A DNA stretch of 64,000 bases from Thermalbibacter longus (lineage in GTDB: Bacteria > Chloroflexota > Chloroflexia > Thermomicrobiales > Thermomicrobiaceae). Position 1 is the stretch's first letter, and each line of letters begins with the position of its first letter. Location of the stretch: contig NZ_JAMSLR010000002.1 in NCBI RefSeq assembly GCF_023806485.1, forward strand, positions 124,001 to 188,000, read 5' to 3'. Below, in pieces: positions 8,311 to 18,746 of the stretch. The notes below the pieces were generated by a model. It did not search any database, was not told the DNA's origin, and worked only from the letters and a program-made list of their open reading frames with translations. The position numbers were made by a program, and so were the translations under genes.

Positions 8311-9666
8311 CTACGCCGGCCGGCGTCGCTCCAGTCGCTGCTCGATGGCGGCCGCGTGCGCGGTGAGTCCCTCGGCGCGGGCGAGCGTCGCGGCCGGCGG
8401 CCCGAGGGCCTCTAGCCCCTGCGGGTTGACGGCCACCACGCTGATGACCTTCACGAACGTGTCCACGTTGATGGGCGAGGAGAAGCGGGCTGTCTGTCCC
8501 GTCGGCATCACGTGGCTGGGGCCGGCCGTGTAGTCGCCGATGACTTCGGGTGAGCTCTCGCCGACGAAGACGCCGCCGGCGTGCCGCACGCGGTCGAGGT
8601 AAGCCCAGGGCTCCTCGATCAACAGGCAGAGATGCTCGGGCGCGTAGGCGTTGGCCAGCTCGAAGGCGGTCTCGAGGTCGGGCACGACGGCGACAGCGCC
8701 GTTGGTCGCCAGCGACTCCGCCGCGATGCTCGCGCGCTCCAGGCGGGTGAGCTGGCGCTCGAGCTGCGCGACGACCTCCCGGGCCAGCCCGGCGTCCGTG
8801 GTGAGCAGCACGGCGCTGGCTAGCGGGTCGTGCTCGGCCTGCGCCAGCATGTCGGCCGCGCAGAGCGCGGGGTCGGCGCTGGCGTCGGCGATCAGGAGCG
8901 TTTCGGTGGGGCCGGGCAACTGGTCGATGTCCACGTCACCGTAGACCAGGCGCTTGGCCAGCACCACGAAGATGTTGCCTGGCCCGACGATCTTGTCTAC
9001 CCGCGGGATGCTCTCGGTGCCGTAGGCCATGGCCGCGATCGCCTGGGCCCCGCCGACTTTGAACACCCGGTCGATCCCTGCCAGCTCGGCGGCGACCAGG
9101 ATCACCGGCGAGACGCTGCCGTCCGGTGAGGGTGGGGCGCAGGCGACGATCTCCTCGACACCGGCTACTCGCGCCGGGACGGCCGACATCAGGAGAGACG
9201 ACGGGTATGGCGCCCGCCCGGCTGGGGCGTAGACGCCGACCCGCTCGAGCGGTCGCACGAGCTGCCCGAAGCCGCCCGCCGGCTCGAAGTGGAGCCATGA
9301 CTGTCGGATTTGGCGCTGGTGGAACGCCTCGATCCGGTCGCGGGCCAGCGCCAGCGCCTGGCGAATCTCCTCCGGAACCTGGGCCCTCGCGCGAGCGAAC
9401 TCCTCCTCCGTGACGGCGAAGCCAGCGAGCTCGAGGCCATCGATTGCTCGGCTGTAGCGGTGCAGCGCGGCGTCGCCGTGTCTCCGGACGTCGTCGACGA
9501 TCCGCTGGACCACCTCCATGGCCGTCAGGTCTGCGCCGAAGACCTCGCGCACCTTCTGCCGCACCGCCGGTGGCAGCTCTACCTGCTCGAGCCGCCGGCT
9601 GCGCAGCAAGAAGTTCCGCGCCTGCTCGAGATCCTCGAAGACGCGGACGGGCAATCCCTGGCTCAT
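8311..9666 (-). CDS. hisD: Histidinol dehydrogenase
   Basis: Catalyses the last two oxidations of histidine synthesis (histidinol to histidine, NAD+- and Zn-dependent). The 451-residue product has the family length and motifs: AGRAPYPSSLLMSAVPARVAGV, KVGGAQAIAAMAYGTESIPRVDKIVGPGN, DQLPGPTETLLIAD, AQAEHDPLASA (Zn Gln/His) and the YAPEHLCLL segment with its His. ATG 9666 follows GGGAGGA and overlaps the hisG stop as ATGA, so translation is coupled. It is the last gene of the five-gene minus-strand operon. In E. coli hisD follows hisG as well. Confidence 0.95.
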   Translation of the reverse strand: MSQGLPVRVFEDLEQARNFLLRSRRLEQVELPPAVRQKVREVFGADLTAMEVVQRIVDDVRRHGDAALHRYSRAIDGLELAGFAVTEEEFARARAQVPEEIRQALALARDRIEAFHQRQIRQSWLHFEPAGGFGQLVRPLERVGVYAPAGRAPYPSSLLMSAVPARVAGVEEIVACAPPSPDGSVSPVILVAAELAGIDRVFKVGGAQAIAAMAYGTESIPRVDKIVGPGNIFVVLAKRLVYGDVDIDQLPGPTETLLIADASADPALCAADMLAQAEHDPLASAVLLTTDAGLAREVVAQLERQLTRLERASIAAESLATNGAVAVVPDLETAFELANAYAPEHLCLLIEEPWAYLDRVRHAGGVFVGESSPEVIGDYTAGPSHVMPTGQTARFSSPINVDTFVKVISVVAVNPQGLEALGPPAATLARAEGLTAHAAAIEQRLERRRPA

Positions 9667-10682
9667 GCTTCCTCCCGCAGCGCAGCACACAGGCGCTCGA
9701 ACGCCTCTGAGCAGCTATCGAACACGTAGTCCGGCGAGGAGACGGTGATCCCGCTGCTGCCGGCGCGGCGCAGGTGATCGACCGCCGCCAGGAGCAGGTC
9801 GCTGGGCACGATGATCGTGACCTCGTACCACCCCCCACTGGAGTCGCCCGCCTTCGGGTAGACCCGGGCGATGGTCGGCCCCCGCTCGCCGGCGGTGGCT
9901 CCCTGCGCCGTCACGTGGCGGGCGACGTCTTCCTCGCTCGCTCCCCGGACGTTGGCGGTGACGACGCGGTAGCGCCGGGTGCGCAGCCGGGCCTCGATGA
10001 GCTCGACGATGGCCCGGGCGCGCTCCAGCTTGGTGGGCGCGGCGCGCAGCCCCCGGCGCGACGCGATCAGGCAGGCCTGGGCACGCAGGATCACCCCGCC
10101 CTCGAGGACGCGCAGGCGGTTCTCGCGCAGCGTCACCCCGGTCTCGGTCAGGTCGCTGATGATGTCGGCGTGGCCGAGTGCCGGCGCCACCTCGAGCGCG
10201 CCGTGCGAGTCGACCAGGGTGAAGTAGTTCACCCCGTGGCGGTAGAGGAAATCGCGCGTCAGGTTCGGGAACTTGGTGGCTACGCGCAGCGAGCGGCCAG
10301 AGCGTTTGAAGTCGATAGAGAGATCGGCCAGGTCGGCCATGGTGGTGATGTCGAGCCATCCTTCGGGCACGGCCAGCACCAGCTCGCAGCGCCGGAATCC
10401 CAGGTCGTCGATCACGACGATCACGTTCGGGTCGTCGCCGGCATGCTCGGCTACCAGGTCGTAGCCGGTGATACCGAGGTCGGCGCTGCCATCGGCGACT
10501 TTGTGGATGATGTCGGCCGTGCGCTGGAACAGCACCTCGACGCCTGGGAGCCCGCTGACCCTGCCGACGTACTGGCGCGGGTTGGGTCGCCAGATGCCGA
10601 GGCCGGCGGATTCCAGAAAGCGGAGGGTTTCCTCCTCGTAGGAGCCCTTTGACGAGATCGCGAGACGCAGCGGCTCACTCAC
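9663..10682 (-). CDS. hisG: ATP phosphoribosyltransferase, long form
   Basis: Catalyses the first step of histidine synthesis, joining ATP and PRPP. The 339-residue protein is of the long type with its own C-terminal regulatory ACT-like domain (YEVTIIVPSDLLLAAVDHLRRAGSSGITVS at the end). The catalytic part shows RLAISSKGSYEEETLRFLESAG, a DLGITGYDLV segment and the PRPP-binding region around DLTETGVTLRENRLRVLEGG. A long HisG does not need HisZ, which matters for reading the neighbouring hisS. GTG 10682 overlaps the hisS stop by 8 bases. Feedback inhibition by histidine is expected from the family. Confidence 0.93.
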   Translation of the reverse strand: MSEPLRLAISSKGSYEEETLRFLESAGLGIWRPNPRQYVGRVSGLPGVEVLFQRTADIIHKVADGSADLGITGYDLVAEHAGDDPNVIVVIDDLGFRRCELVLAVPEGWLDITTMADLADLSIDFKRSGRSLRVATKFPNLTRDFLYRHGVNYFTLVDSHGALEVAPALGHADIISDLTETGVTLRENRLRVLEGGVILRAQACLIASRRGLRAAPTKLERARAIVELIEARLRTRRYRVVTANVRGASEEDVARHVTAQGATAGERGPTIARVYPKAGDSSGGWYEVTIIVPSDLLLAAVDHLRRAGSSGITVSSPDYVFDSCSEAFERLCAALREEA

Positions 10683-12147
10683 GGTCGTTTCCCTTGCCGG
10701 AGAGCATCTCAGTCTGTACCTCACCGTCCGCGTGAACCAGCACGAGCCGGTGAATCCCCCGGCGGCGGGCATAGCGACGGTTGGCGCTAGCGGAGCGGCC
10801 GCGGACGTCGAGCTCGACGACCTGCCCGGCAGTACGCAGCGCCTCGGCGACCTCGGCTGCCCGCGCCAGCGCCTCCGGCACGGCCGGAGCGACCAGCGTG
10901 ACCTCGGGCGCTGCCGGTGGCGGCAACGTGGCTGCCTCGGCGATCCGCTCCAGCCCGCAGGAGAATCCACAGGCTGGCAGTGGCGCGCGTGCCCCGAGCA
11001 CCTGCGCCAGGTCGTCGTAGCGGCCGCCGCCGCAGAGCTGGAGCGAGGGCTGATCGGCGGCGTAGACCTCGAAGAGGACGCCGGTGTAGTAGTGCAGCCC
11101 GCGCGCCATCCCTGGACTCAGCTCGATCCGGTCGCGCTCGATGCCGTAGGCGACTAGCAGGTCGAGCACAGTCTCCAGTTGCGCGATCGGCGACGGATCC
11201 AGCTCGTGCCGCTCGATGAGCGCTCGCAGCGCTGGGATCGCCTCGTCCGGCGGGCCGTGGATGGCGGCCAGGTCGCGCACGAAGGCGAACGACCGCCGGA
11301 CGACGTCGACGTCGTGCGAGCGGTTCAACTTGGCCAGCACACCGCTGACGATCTCCTCGGGCGTGCGCGAGCCGCCGGCCATCTGCACGCCGGTCTCCTG
11401 GAGGATCGCTAGCACCCAGCGCTCGAGCTGCTCGCCGGAGACGCCGCGCAGGGAGGATCCGAGTTCCTGGTAGAGCTCGGCCAGCCGTCCGCTGCCCGTC
11501 AGTCCGGCCAGTTCCGGCTCCAGATCCACCGGCTGGCCCTTGCGCAGGCGTTCCATGCTCCAGAGCAGCCAGTCGCGCACTCGCTGGCGGAGCGGGAGGC
11601 GGCTCAGGAAGTCGAGCACGATGCCGACGTGGCCGACCACGATGCGCGGCCGGATCCCGACCGCGTCCAGCACCTCGGCGGCCAGGTGGATCACCTCGGC
11701 GTCGCCGGCCGGCCCGGGAGCGCCGAGCAGCTCGCAGCCGACCTCGGTGAACTGCCGGCTTCGCCCGGCCTGCGGCCGCTCGTAGCGGAAGACCGGCCCG
11801 GCGTAGGCTAACCGTAGCGGCAGCGGCTCGGTCTGCAGCGACTCGACGTAATAACGCAGCACCGAGGCGGTGTGCTCGGGGCGCAGCGCGATCTCGCGGT
11901 TCCGGTAGGTAACGGCGTACATCTGCGCGATGCGCTCGGCGCCGGACTTGCGCAGGAACAGCTCGGTCGGCTCCAGCACCGGCGTCTCGATGAGCTGGTA
12001 CCCGTGACGTCCGAGCACGTCGAGCAGTCGCTCGAGCACGGTGCGCCGGCTACGGTACGCCTCCGGGCCGGCATCCTGCATGCCGCGCAGCCGCTCGACC
12101 GGCGTGGTCGCTTCGCGCTGGGAGGGGAGCGCGCCCGTGTCGGTCAC
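10675..12147 (-). CDS. hisS: Histidyl-tRNA synthetase (divergent)
   Basis: A class II aminoacyl-tRNA synthetase of 490 residues. Motif 2 (GPVFRYERPQAGRSRQFTEVG), the ALRPEHTASVLRY segment and motif 3 region (CGGGRYDDL ... CGFSCGLERI) are present, and a C-terminal anticodon-binding domain follows (VTLVAPAVPEALARAAEVAEAL). Two places depart from textbook HisRS: the EMYTF.D segment before the LRPE motif is missing (QMYAVTYRNREIALRPE instead), and the histidine loop reads ARGLHYYTG rather than RGLDYYTG. HisZ is an alternative reading because of hisG next door, but the anticodon domain and the long HisG speak against it. The GTG 12147 start overlaps the pheT stop as GTGA. Confidence 0.8.
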   Translation of the reverse strand: MTDTGALPSQREATTPVERLRGMQDAGPEAYRSRRTVLERLLDVLGRHGYQLIETPVLEPTELFLRKSGAERIAQMYAVTYRNREIALRPEHTASVLRYYVESLQTEPLPLRLAYAGPVFRYERPQAGRSRQFTEVGCELLGAPGPAGDAEVIHLAAEVLDAVGIRPRIVVGHVGIVLDFLSRLPLRQRVRDWLLWSMERLRKGQPVDLEPELAGLTGSGRLAELYQELGSSLRGVSGEQLERWVLAILQETGVQMAGGSRTPEEIVSGVLAKLNRSHDVDVVRRSFAFVRDLAAIHGPPDEAIPALRALIERHELDPSPIAQLETVLDLLVAYGIERDRIELSPGMARGLHYYTGVLFEVYAADQPSLQLCGGGRYDDLAQVLGARAPLPACGFSCGLERIAEAATLPPPAAPEVTLVAPAVPEALARAAEVAEALRTAGQVVELDVRGRSASANRRYARRRGIHRLVLVHADGEVQTEMLSGKGNDRE

Positions 12148-14597
12148 CGGCGGAGCTCTCCCTTCACCCGTCGCCGCAGGTGCCCTTCGATCCGCTCGCG
12201 CAGGCGTGCCAGCTCCTCGTCGGAGAGCGGGCGGTCGGGTGCGGAGAAGGTCACGCGGAAGGCCAGGCTCTTCTTGCCCGCTGGGATAGCCGGCCCGCGG
12301 TAGATGTCGAACAGCCGGACGGACACGGCCAGGGGGCCGGCGCCGGCCACGATCGCGTCGGAGACCTCGACGGCCGGCGTCGCTTCGTCCACCACGACCG
12401 CGAAGTCCTGGTCTACCGGCTGGTAGCGCGAGACGGGCCGCAGTCGCGGCGGCTCTAGGCCGATCTCCAGGAGCCGCTGCAGGTCGATCTCGGCGAAGAC
12501 GACGCGGGTGTCCGGATCGATCTCGAACGCCTCGACCACCTCGGGGTGTACCTCACCGAGGATGCCGACCGGCTGTCCCTTGACCAGTATCTCGGCAGCC
12601 CGGCCGGGGTGCAGGCTGGGATGCGTGAGTGGGCGGAAGCGGGCTTCAGGCACGCCGATCCGTGGCAGCGACGCCTCGAGCACGCCCTTGAGGTCGAAGT
12701 AGTCGACTGGCCGCTCTTCCTGGTAGAGGTCGCGCAGGTGGCGGGCTCCGGCCAGCAGGCAGCCGAGCGTGCGCCGCTCGTCGGGCAGCTCGTCCAGGCC
12801 GCGCGGCAGGTAGACCTTGCCGGTCTCGAAGATGGCCACCGCGCGGTTGAACTTCAGGTTCTCCCCCGCGCTGCGGAGCAGCGACGGCAGCAGCGACGGG
12901 CGCATGATAGCCCACTCGGGCCGGATCGGGTTGACCGCGCGCACCAGCTCGTGCTCCGGGCGCGGGTAGAAGCCGTAGCGATCCGGAAAGGTGGCGGCGC
13001 CGGGCAGCAGCGCGCGCAGCGCGGCCTCGTCCACCATCGGGTAGGTGATCACTTCGGTCAGGCCGGTAGCTGCCAGCGTGTCCTGAACCGCCCGGACGAG
13101 CCGGAGCTCTGGCGAGATCTCCACCGGCACCGTGCGCCCGAGCGGCAGCGCTTCCGGCAGCTCGTGGTAGCCGATGACACGGGCGACCTCCTCCACCAGA
13201 TCGGCCGCGATGGTGACGTCGCTCCGGTAGGTCGGCACCTGCACGACGATGACCGCTCGGCCGTCTTCCTGGCGTAGCTCCGGCTGGAACTCGAGCCGGT
13301 CGAGGACGTCGAGCACGACCTCGTCGGGGAAGTCGACGCCGAGCAGCCGCGGGATCTCGCTCCGCGGCATGCAGAGTTGGCGCGGCAGGCGCGGGTTCGG
13401 GTAGAGATCGACGACCGCGGTCACGCGACAGCCGGGGATGAGCTGCTGGAAGAGCGCGACGGCGCGGGTGGCTCCCTCCCAGGCCAGGTTGGGATCCAGG
13501 CCGCGCTCGAAGCGGGCCGAGGCTTCGGTACGCAGCCGCTGCGCCCGTGCCGTGCGGCGGATGCTGCGCATCTCGAAGTTGGCGGTCTCGAGCAGCACTG
13601 TCCGCGTCTGCTCGGTGATCTCGCTCTCCAGGCCGCCCATCACTCCGGCGATGCCGACTGCCCGCTCGGCGTCGGCGATCACCAGCGTGTCGGGGTCGAG
13701 CTCGCGGAGTACCCCGTCGAGGGTCTCCAGCGTCTCGCCCGGCCGCGCCCGGCGGACGACGATACGCCCCTCGCGCAGCCGATCGCGGTCGAAAGCGTGT
13801 TGCGGCTGGCCCCACTCCAGCATCACGTAGTTCGTGATGTCCACCACGTTGTTGATCGGGCGCATGCCGGCGGCCTGCAGCCGCTGCTGCATCCACCAGG
13901 GCGAGGGGCCGACAGTCACATCCTCGATCACCACGCCGACGAACCGGTAGCAGAGATCCGGTGCCTCGATCGTCACCAATCCCTCTGGCCCGCTGACCGG
14001 CAGCGGCGCGCGCTCCGGATAGCGCACGCGCTGCCCGACGAGCGCGCCCAGCTCGCGCGCCACCCCGACGACCGAGAAGGCGTGCACCAGGTTGGGCGTG
14101 ATTTCCAGCTCCAGCACCTGATCGCCGAGGTATTCCCGCAGCGGTACCCCGACCGGCGCGTCGGCGTGAAGAACCATGATCCCCTCGTGCTCGTCGGAGA
14201 GCCCCAGCTCCTTCTCCGAGCAGACCATGCCCTCGGAGCGCACGCCGCGGATCGTGCTGGGCTTGAGGGTGATCAACTTCGGCTCCTCGCTGTGGCCGTC
14301 GTAGAGCGTGGCTCCTGGGAGCGCCAGCGCCACCTTCTGGCCCGGCGCGATGTTGGGCGCGCCGGTCACGACCGTCAACCGGTGCGCTCCGGCGTCTACG
14401 GTCGCCAGCACCAGCCGGTCGGCGTTCGGGTGCGGATCGACGCGCTCGACAATCCCGACGTAGATGTTGTCCCAGGTCGAGCCGATCTCGGTAATCGCCT
14501 CGACCTCCAGGCCCGCCAGGGTCAGCCGCTCGGCGATCTCGCGGGCGCTCAGGTCGGTGGGAACCAGCTCCTTGAGCCACCTGACCGGTACCTTCAT
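12144..14597 (-). CDS. pheT: Phenylalanyl-tRNA synthetase beta subunit
   Basis: An 817-residue beta chain of the (alpha-beta)2 enzyme that charges tRNA-Phe. Domains in order: N-terminal tRNA-binding OB domain (about 40-150), the B3/4 editing domain, B5 (LLGVDFPDEVVLDVLDRL, about 410-480), the class II core-like domain and the ferredoxin-like anticodon-binding domain at the C-terminus (SRYQPVDQDFAVVVDEATPAVEVSDAI). The length matches bacterial PheT (about 800). It lies 79 bases after pheS and overlaps the start of hisS, in the middle of the minus-strand operon. Confidence 0.95.
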   Translation of the reverse strand: MKVPVRWLKELVPTDLSAREIAERLTLAGLEVEAITEIGSTWDNIYVGIVERVDPHPNADRLVLATVDAGAHRLTVVTGAPNIAPGQKVALALPGATLYDGHSEEPKLITLKPSTIRGVRSEGMVCSEKELGLSDEHEGIMVLHADAPVGVPLREYLGDQVLELEITPNLVHAFSVVGVARELGALVGQRVRYPERAPLPVSGPEGLVTIEAPDLCYRFVGVVIEDVTVGPSPWWMQQRLQAAGMRPINNVVDITNYVMLEWGQPQHAFDRDRLREGRIVVRRARPGETLETLDGVLRELDPDTLVIADAERAVGIAGVMGGLESEITEQTRTVLLETANFEMRSIRRTARAQRLRTEASARFERGLDPNLAWEGATRAVALFQQLIPGCRVTAVVDLYPNPRLPRQLCMPRSEIPRLLGVDFPDEVVLDVLDRLEFQPELRQEDGRAVIVVQVPTYRSDVTIAADLVEEVARVIGYHELPEALPLGRTVPVEISPELRLVRAVQDTLAATGLTEVITYPMVDEAALRALLPGAATFPDRYGFYPRPEHELVRAVNPIRPEWAIMRPSLLPSLLRSAGENLKFNRAVAIFETGKVYLPRGLDELPDERRTLGCLLAGARHLRDLYQEERPVDYFDLKGVLEASLPRIGVPEARFRPLTHPSLHPGRAAEILVKGQPVGILGEVHPEVVEAFEIDPDTRVVFAEIDLQRLLEIGLEPPRLRPVSRYQPVDQDFAVVVDEATPAVEVSDAIVAGAGPLAVSVRLFDIYRGPAIPAGKKSLAFRVTFSAPDRPLSDEELARLRERIEGHLRRRVKGELRR

Positions 14598-14676
14598 CGT
14601 GCGCGTGCCATCCTCTCGCGAACTGCTAAGAGTCCTGTCCGGGTGTCCTGCAAGCTACCCCGTGCTCCGGCGACCC

Positions 14677-15720
14677 TCAGGCGAGTGCCCGGTTGAACTG
14701 GGCCAGGAAGCGGAGGTCGCCCTGGTAGAACAGCCGGATGTCGGGCACCCCGTACTTCAGCATCACCAGTCGCTCGACGCCCATGCCGAAGGCCCAGCCG
14801 GTGTAGCGCTCCGGATCGTAGCCCACGTTGCGCAGCACCTGCGGGTGAACCATGCCGGCGCCCAAGATCTCGATCCACCCCGTCCCCTTGCAGACCCGGC
14901 AGCCCTCGCCGCGGCAGAACATGCAGTCGATCGCGAAGTCGACCCCCGGCTCGACGAACGGGAAGTAGTCACAGCGGAAGCGCACCTTGCGCTCCTGGCC
15001 GAAGAGCTGGCGCGCGAACTCGGCCAGCGTCCCCTTGAGGTCGGCCATCGTGATGTGCTCGTCGACGGCCAGGCCCTCGATCTGGTGGAAGTGCCACTCG
15101 TGGGTCGCGTCGACCGCCTCGAAGCGGTAGCAGCGGCCGGGCACGACGACGCGTACCGGTGGCTGGCGTCGCTCCATCGTACGGATCTGCATGGGCGACG
15201 TGTGCGGCCGCAGCACGATCTCCTTCTGATCGGAGACGATGAAGATCGTATCCCAGACATCGCGCGCCGGGTGGTCCTGCGGGATGTTGAGCGCGTCGAA
15301 GGCGTAGTAGCCGTACTCGACCTCCGGCCCCTCGACCGTCTGGAAGCCGAGGTGGTTGAAGATGGTCGTCACCTCGCGGATCATCTGGGTGACCGGGTGT
15401 AGCCCGGCTACGTCCGCCGGGCGGCCGGGCAGGGTGACATCGACCGCTTCGGCTGCGAGCCGCTGGCTGAGCTCGCTTCGCTTGACCTCCGCTTCGCGCT
15501 GCTCGAACCGGGCTGTGAGCTCCTCTTTGAGGGCGTTGACCGCCTGCCCGTAGGCCGGCCGCTCCTCCGGCGGAACCTGGCTGATCCGGCGCATGAGCTG
15601 GGTCAGTTCGCCTCGCCGTCCCAGGTAACGACCGTGCCACTCGGCCAGCGCTGTTGTTGAGCTAGCCTGCTGGAGCTCGGCCAGCGCCTGCTGCCTGATC
15701 CGCTCGACCTCACCGCTCAA
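14677..15720 (-). CDS. pheS: Phenylalanyl-tRNA synthetase alpha subunit
   Basis: The catalytic alpha chain, 347 residues with the TTG start at 15720. I chose that start because GGGAGGTGA lies 5 bases upstream and the resulting length matches the family; longer versions to 15795 would put the coding start inside the leader hairpin. An N-terminal coiled coil (about 1-85) precedes the class II core with HPVTQMIREVTTIF, GFQTVEGPEVE, HTSPMQIRTM (motif 2 region) and FGMGVERLVMLKYG (motif 3). A four-Cys insertion (CMFCRGEGCRVCKGTGW) probably binds zinc, as in many bacterial PheS proteins. First structural gene of the pheS-pheT-hisS-hisG-hisD operon. Confidence 0.95.
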   Translation of the reverse strand: MSGEVERIRQQALAELQQASSTTALAEWHGRYLGRRGELTQLMRRISQVPPEERPAYGQAVNALKEELTARFEQREAEVKRSELSQRLAAEAVDVTLPGRPADVAGLHPVTQMIREVTTIFNHLGFQTVEGPEVEYGYYAFDALNIPQDHPARDVWDTIFIVSDQKEIVLRPHTSPMQIRTMERRQPPVRVVVPGRCYRFEAVDATHEWHFHQIEGLAVDEHITMADLKGTLAEFARQLFGQERKVRFRCDYFPFVEPGVDFAIDCMFCRGEGCRVCKGTGWIEILGAGMVHPQVLRNVGYDPERYTGWAFGMGVERLVMLKYGVPDIRLFYQGDLRFLAQFNRALA

Positions 15721-15783
15721 GACCGTCACCTCCCTGCCCTGCTGTGTCTCCTCGCTCCAGGGGAGCTTATCGAGCAAACAAAC

Positions 15784-15807
15784 GAGCAGAGGCATACACC
15801 TCTGCTC
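15784..15807 (-). terminator. Attenuator-type terminator hairpin before pheS
   Basis: On the minus strand a perfect 9-bp stem (GAGCAGAGG / CCTCTGCTC) with a 6-base loop is followed by GTTTGTTTG. It lies between the promoter at 15951-15980 and the pheS start, so it can stop transcription before the operon unless an alternative fold forms. Confidence 0.7.
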
Positions 15808-15836
15808 GCCGACGTCGCCGGTTGAGGGCTACACGC

Positions 15837-15941
15837 TTACCGGGCCAGCACCGCGTGCCCCACCGGCAACGCCGGCGGGCTAAAGTGAACGTGGTGGCTG
15901 ATGCACACGGTGCACTGGTACTGGCCACGCCTCGCGCCCAT
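15837..15941 (-). CDS. Putative leader peptide of the pheST-hisSGD operon
   Basis: A 34-codon frame starting at ATG 15941, only about 10 bases after the -10 box, so the mRNA would be essentially leaderless. Codons 16-20 read His-His-Val-His-Phe, with a fourth His near the end; the operon behind it makes tRNA-Phe and tRNA-His synthetases and histidine. The stop (TAA 15837) is 30 bases before the terminator stem. A segment overlapping its 3' end (TGCTGGCC) can pair with GGCGAGCA at the 5' side of the terminator with one mismatch, an antiterminator option. This is inference; a chance frame in GC-rich DNA remains possible. Confidence 0.4.
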   Translation of the reverse strand: MGARRGQYQCTVCISHHVHFSPPALPVGHAVLAR

Positions 15942-15950
15942 AGCGACACC

Positions 15951-15980
15951 AGCATAAGCGACGGCTTCTGGCGCTGTCAA
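15951..15980 (-). promoter_or_regulatory. Promoter of the pheST-hisSGD operon
   Basis: Minus strand TTGACA (15980-15975) and TATGCT (15956-15951) are separated by 18 bases. It sits in the 284-base gap between pheS and the upstream amidase gene and would start transcription near 15944, giving a leader of about 225 bases. Confidence 0.75.
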
Positions 15981-16004
15981 GGCGCGGGCGGACTCGGCCC
16001 CCCC

Positions 16005-17645
<1,641 letters not shown>

Positions 17646-18058
17646 AGCTCACCCCCTTCCCGGAAGAAGACCGCTCGCCACGCGCTTCCCTGTCTATCCT
17701 CGACCTCTCCAGACCAGCGATAAGACCGCGACCGCCGACAAGACCGCTCGACCCTTCTCCGAGACGCATGCAGCCTGGTAGGATGGGCCACGAGCCCGCT
17801 TGTGCCTGGCTCGACGAGGACGGCGCGGCCATGCGAGCGAACCAGGTGATCGCCAAGAGCTCAACCCGCATTCTACCCGTCAGCAGCTCAGGCCAGGAAA
17901 TGGTTCCTGGCCGGTTGAGCAGCGAGGCCTTGGGATGTTGGGTTTCTTGCCGGCCTCGCCGAAATCGATGCGCGAGACAGACGGCGCGTTTAGGGTGCAG
18001 GGACGACCGGCCGCTCGCGCGGTGGCTGGCGTGACGGCAAAATCGAGAGGGGGACAGG
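17646..18058. other. Gene-free stretch between divergent amidase and RraA-like genes
   Basis: I see no convincing gene. The first 110 bases contain three copies of AAGACCGC. A weak TAGGAT (17776-17781) could be a -10 for the plus strand. It must hold the promoters of both flanking genes, but I cannot place them with confidence. Confidence 0.4.
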
Positions 18059-18739
18059 GTGGCGCAGGGACCGCTCAGCCCGGCGGTGCTCCGGGCGCTC
18101 CAGACGCTCAACACACCAACCGTCGCGAACGCGATCGAGACGTTCAACCTCCGGCCGCGGAACCAGGGGTTCATGGACGCCAGCGTGCGCTGCATGCTGC
18201 CCGGCCTGGGCGTGATGGTGGGCTATGCTGTGACGGCCAAGATCCGGGCAGCCGAGCCGCCGGCCCCTGGGGCGGCCATCCCGCGTCGCCGGATGTGGGA
18301 GTACATCCTCTCGATCCCGGAACCACGCGTCGTCGTGATTCAAGACCTCGACGACCCGCCGGTCGGCTCCTTCTGGGGTGAGGTGAACGCCAACATCCAC
18401 CGCGCGCTCGGCTGTGTCGGCACGGTGACCAACGGCGGCGTGCGCGACCTGGACGAGGTGGAGCAGCTCGGCTTCCACCTGTTCGCCTCCCAGGTGCACG
18501 TCTCGCACGCCTACGTCCACGTGGTCGAGATCGGCACGCCGGTGGAGGTCGGCGGGCTGACGGTCCATCCCGGCGACCTCCTGCACGGCGACAAGCACGG
18601 CGTGATCCAGATCCCGCTCGAGATCGCGCCGGACCTCTTCCGAGCGGCCAAGGAGGTCGAGGCGCGCGAGCGACGCATCATCGAGGTCTGCCAGTCGCCC
18701 GACTTCAGCATCGAGAAGCTGAGCGAGCTGTACGGGTGA
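18059..18739 (+). CDS. RraA-like protein (HMG/CHA aldolase family fold)
   Basis: A 226-residue member of the RraA / 4-hydroxy-4-methyl-2-oxoglutarate aldolase family. The segments NTPTVANAIETF, GYAVTAKI, GEVNANIHRALGCVGTVTNGGVRDLDEVEQLGF and PGDLLHGDKHGVIQIP are typical, with the Gly-rich metal/substrate loop around GEVNA and the Arg-Asp pair in GGVRDLDE that binds substrate and metal in aldolases. Whether it is an aldolase or one of the many uncharacterised relatives cannot be decided. GTG 18059 follows GAGAGGGGGA. Monocistronic; convergent with the OsmC-like gene 7 bases downstream. Confidence 0.75.
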   Translation: MAQGPLSPAVLRALQTLNTPTVANAIETFNLRPRNQGFMDASVRCMLPGLGVMVGYAVTAKIRAAEPPAPGAAIPRRRMWEYILSIPEPRVVVIQDLDDPPVGSFWGEVNANIHRALGCVGTVTNGGVRDLDEVEQLGFHLFASQVHVSHAYVHVVEIGTPVEVGGLTVHPGDLLHGDKHGVIQIPLEIAPDLFRAAKEVEARERRIIEVCQSPDFSIEKLSELYG

Positions 18740-18746
18740 GCCCCGC

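Noticed and set aside
10675-12147. HisZ (ATP phosphoribosyltransferase regulatory subunit) instead of HisRS
   Set aside because: hisG is the long form that works without HisZ, and the protein keeps the C-terminal anticodon-binding domain.
15850-15868. T-box-like GGTGGGGCACGCGG in the pheS leader, whose TGGG could fit the C73 of tRNA-His
   Set aside because: The core deviates from the consensus, lies about 50 bases away from the terminator and does not compete with it; no stem I or specifier loop can be drawn.
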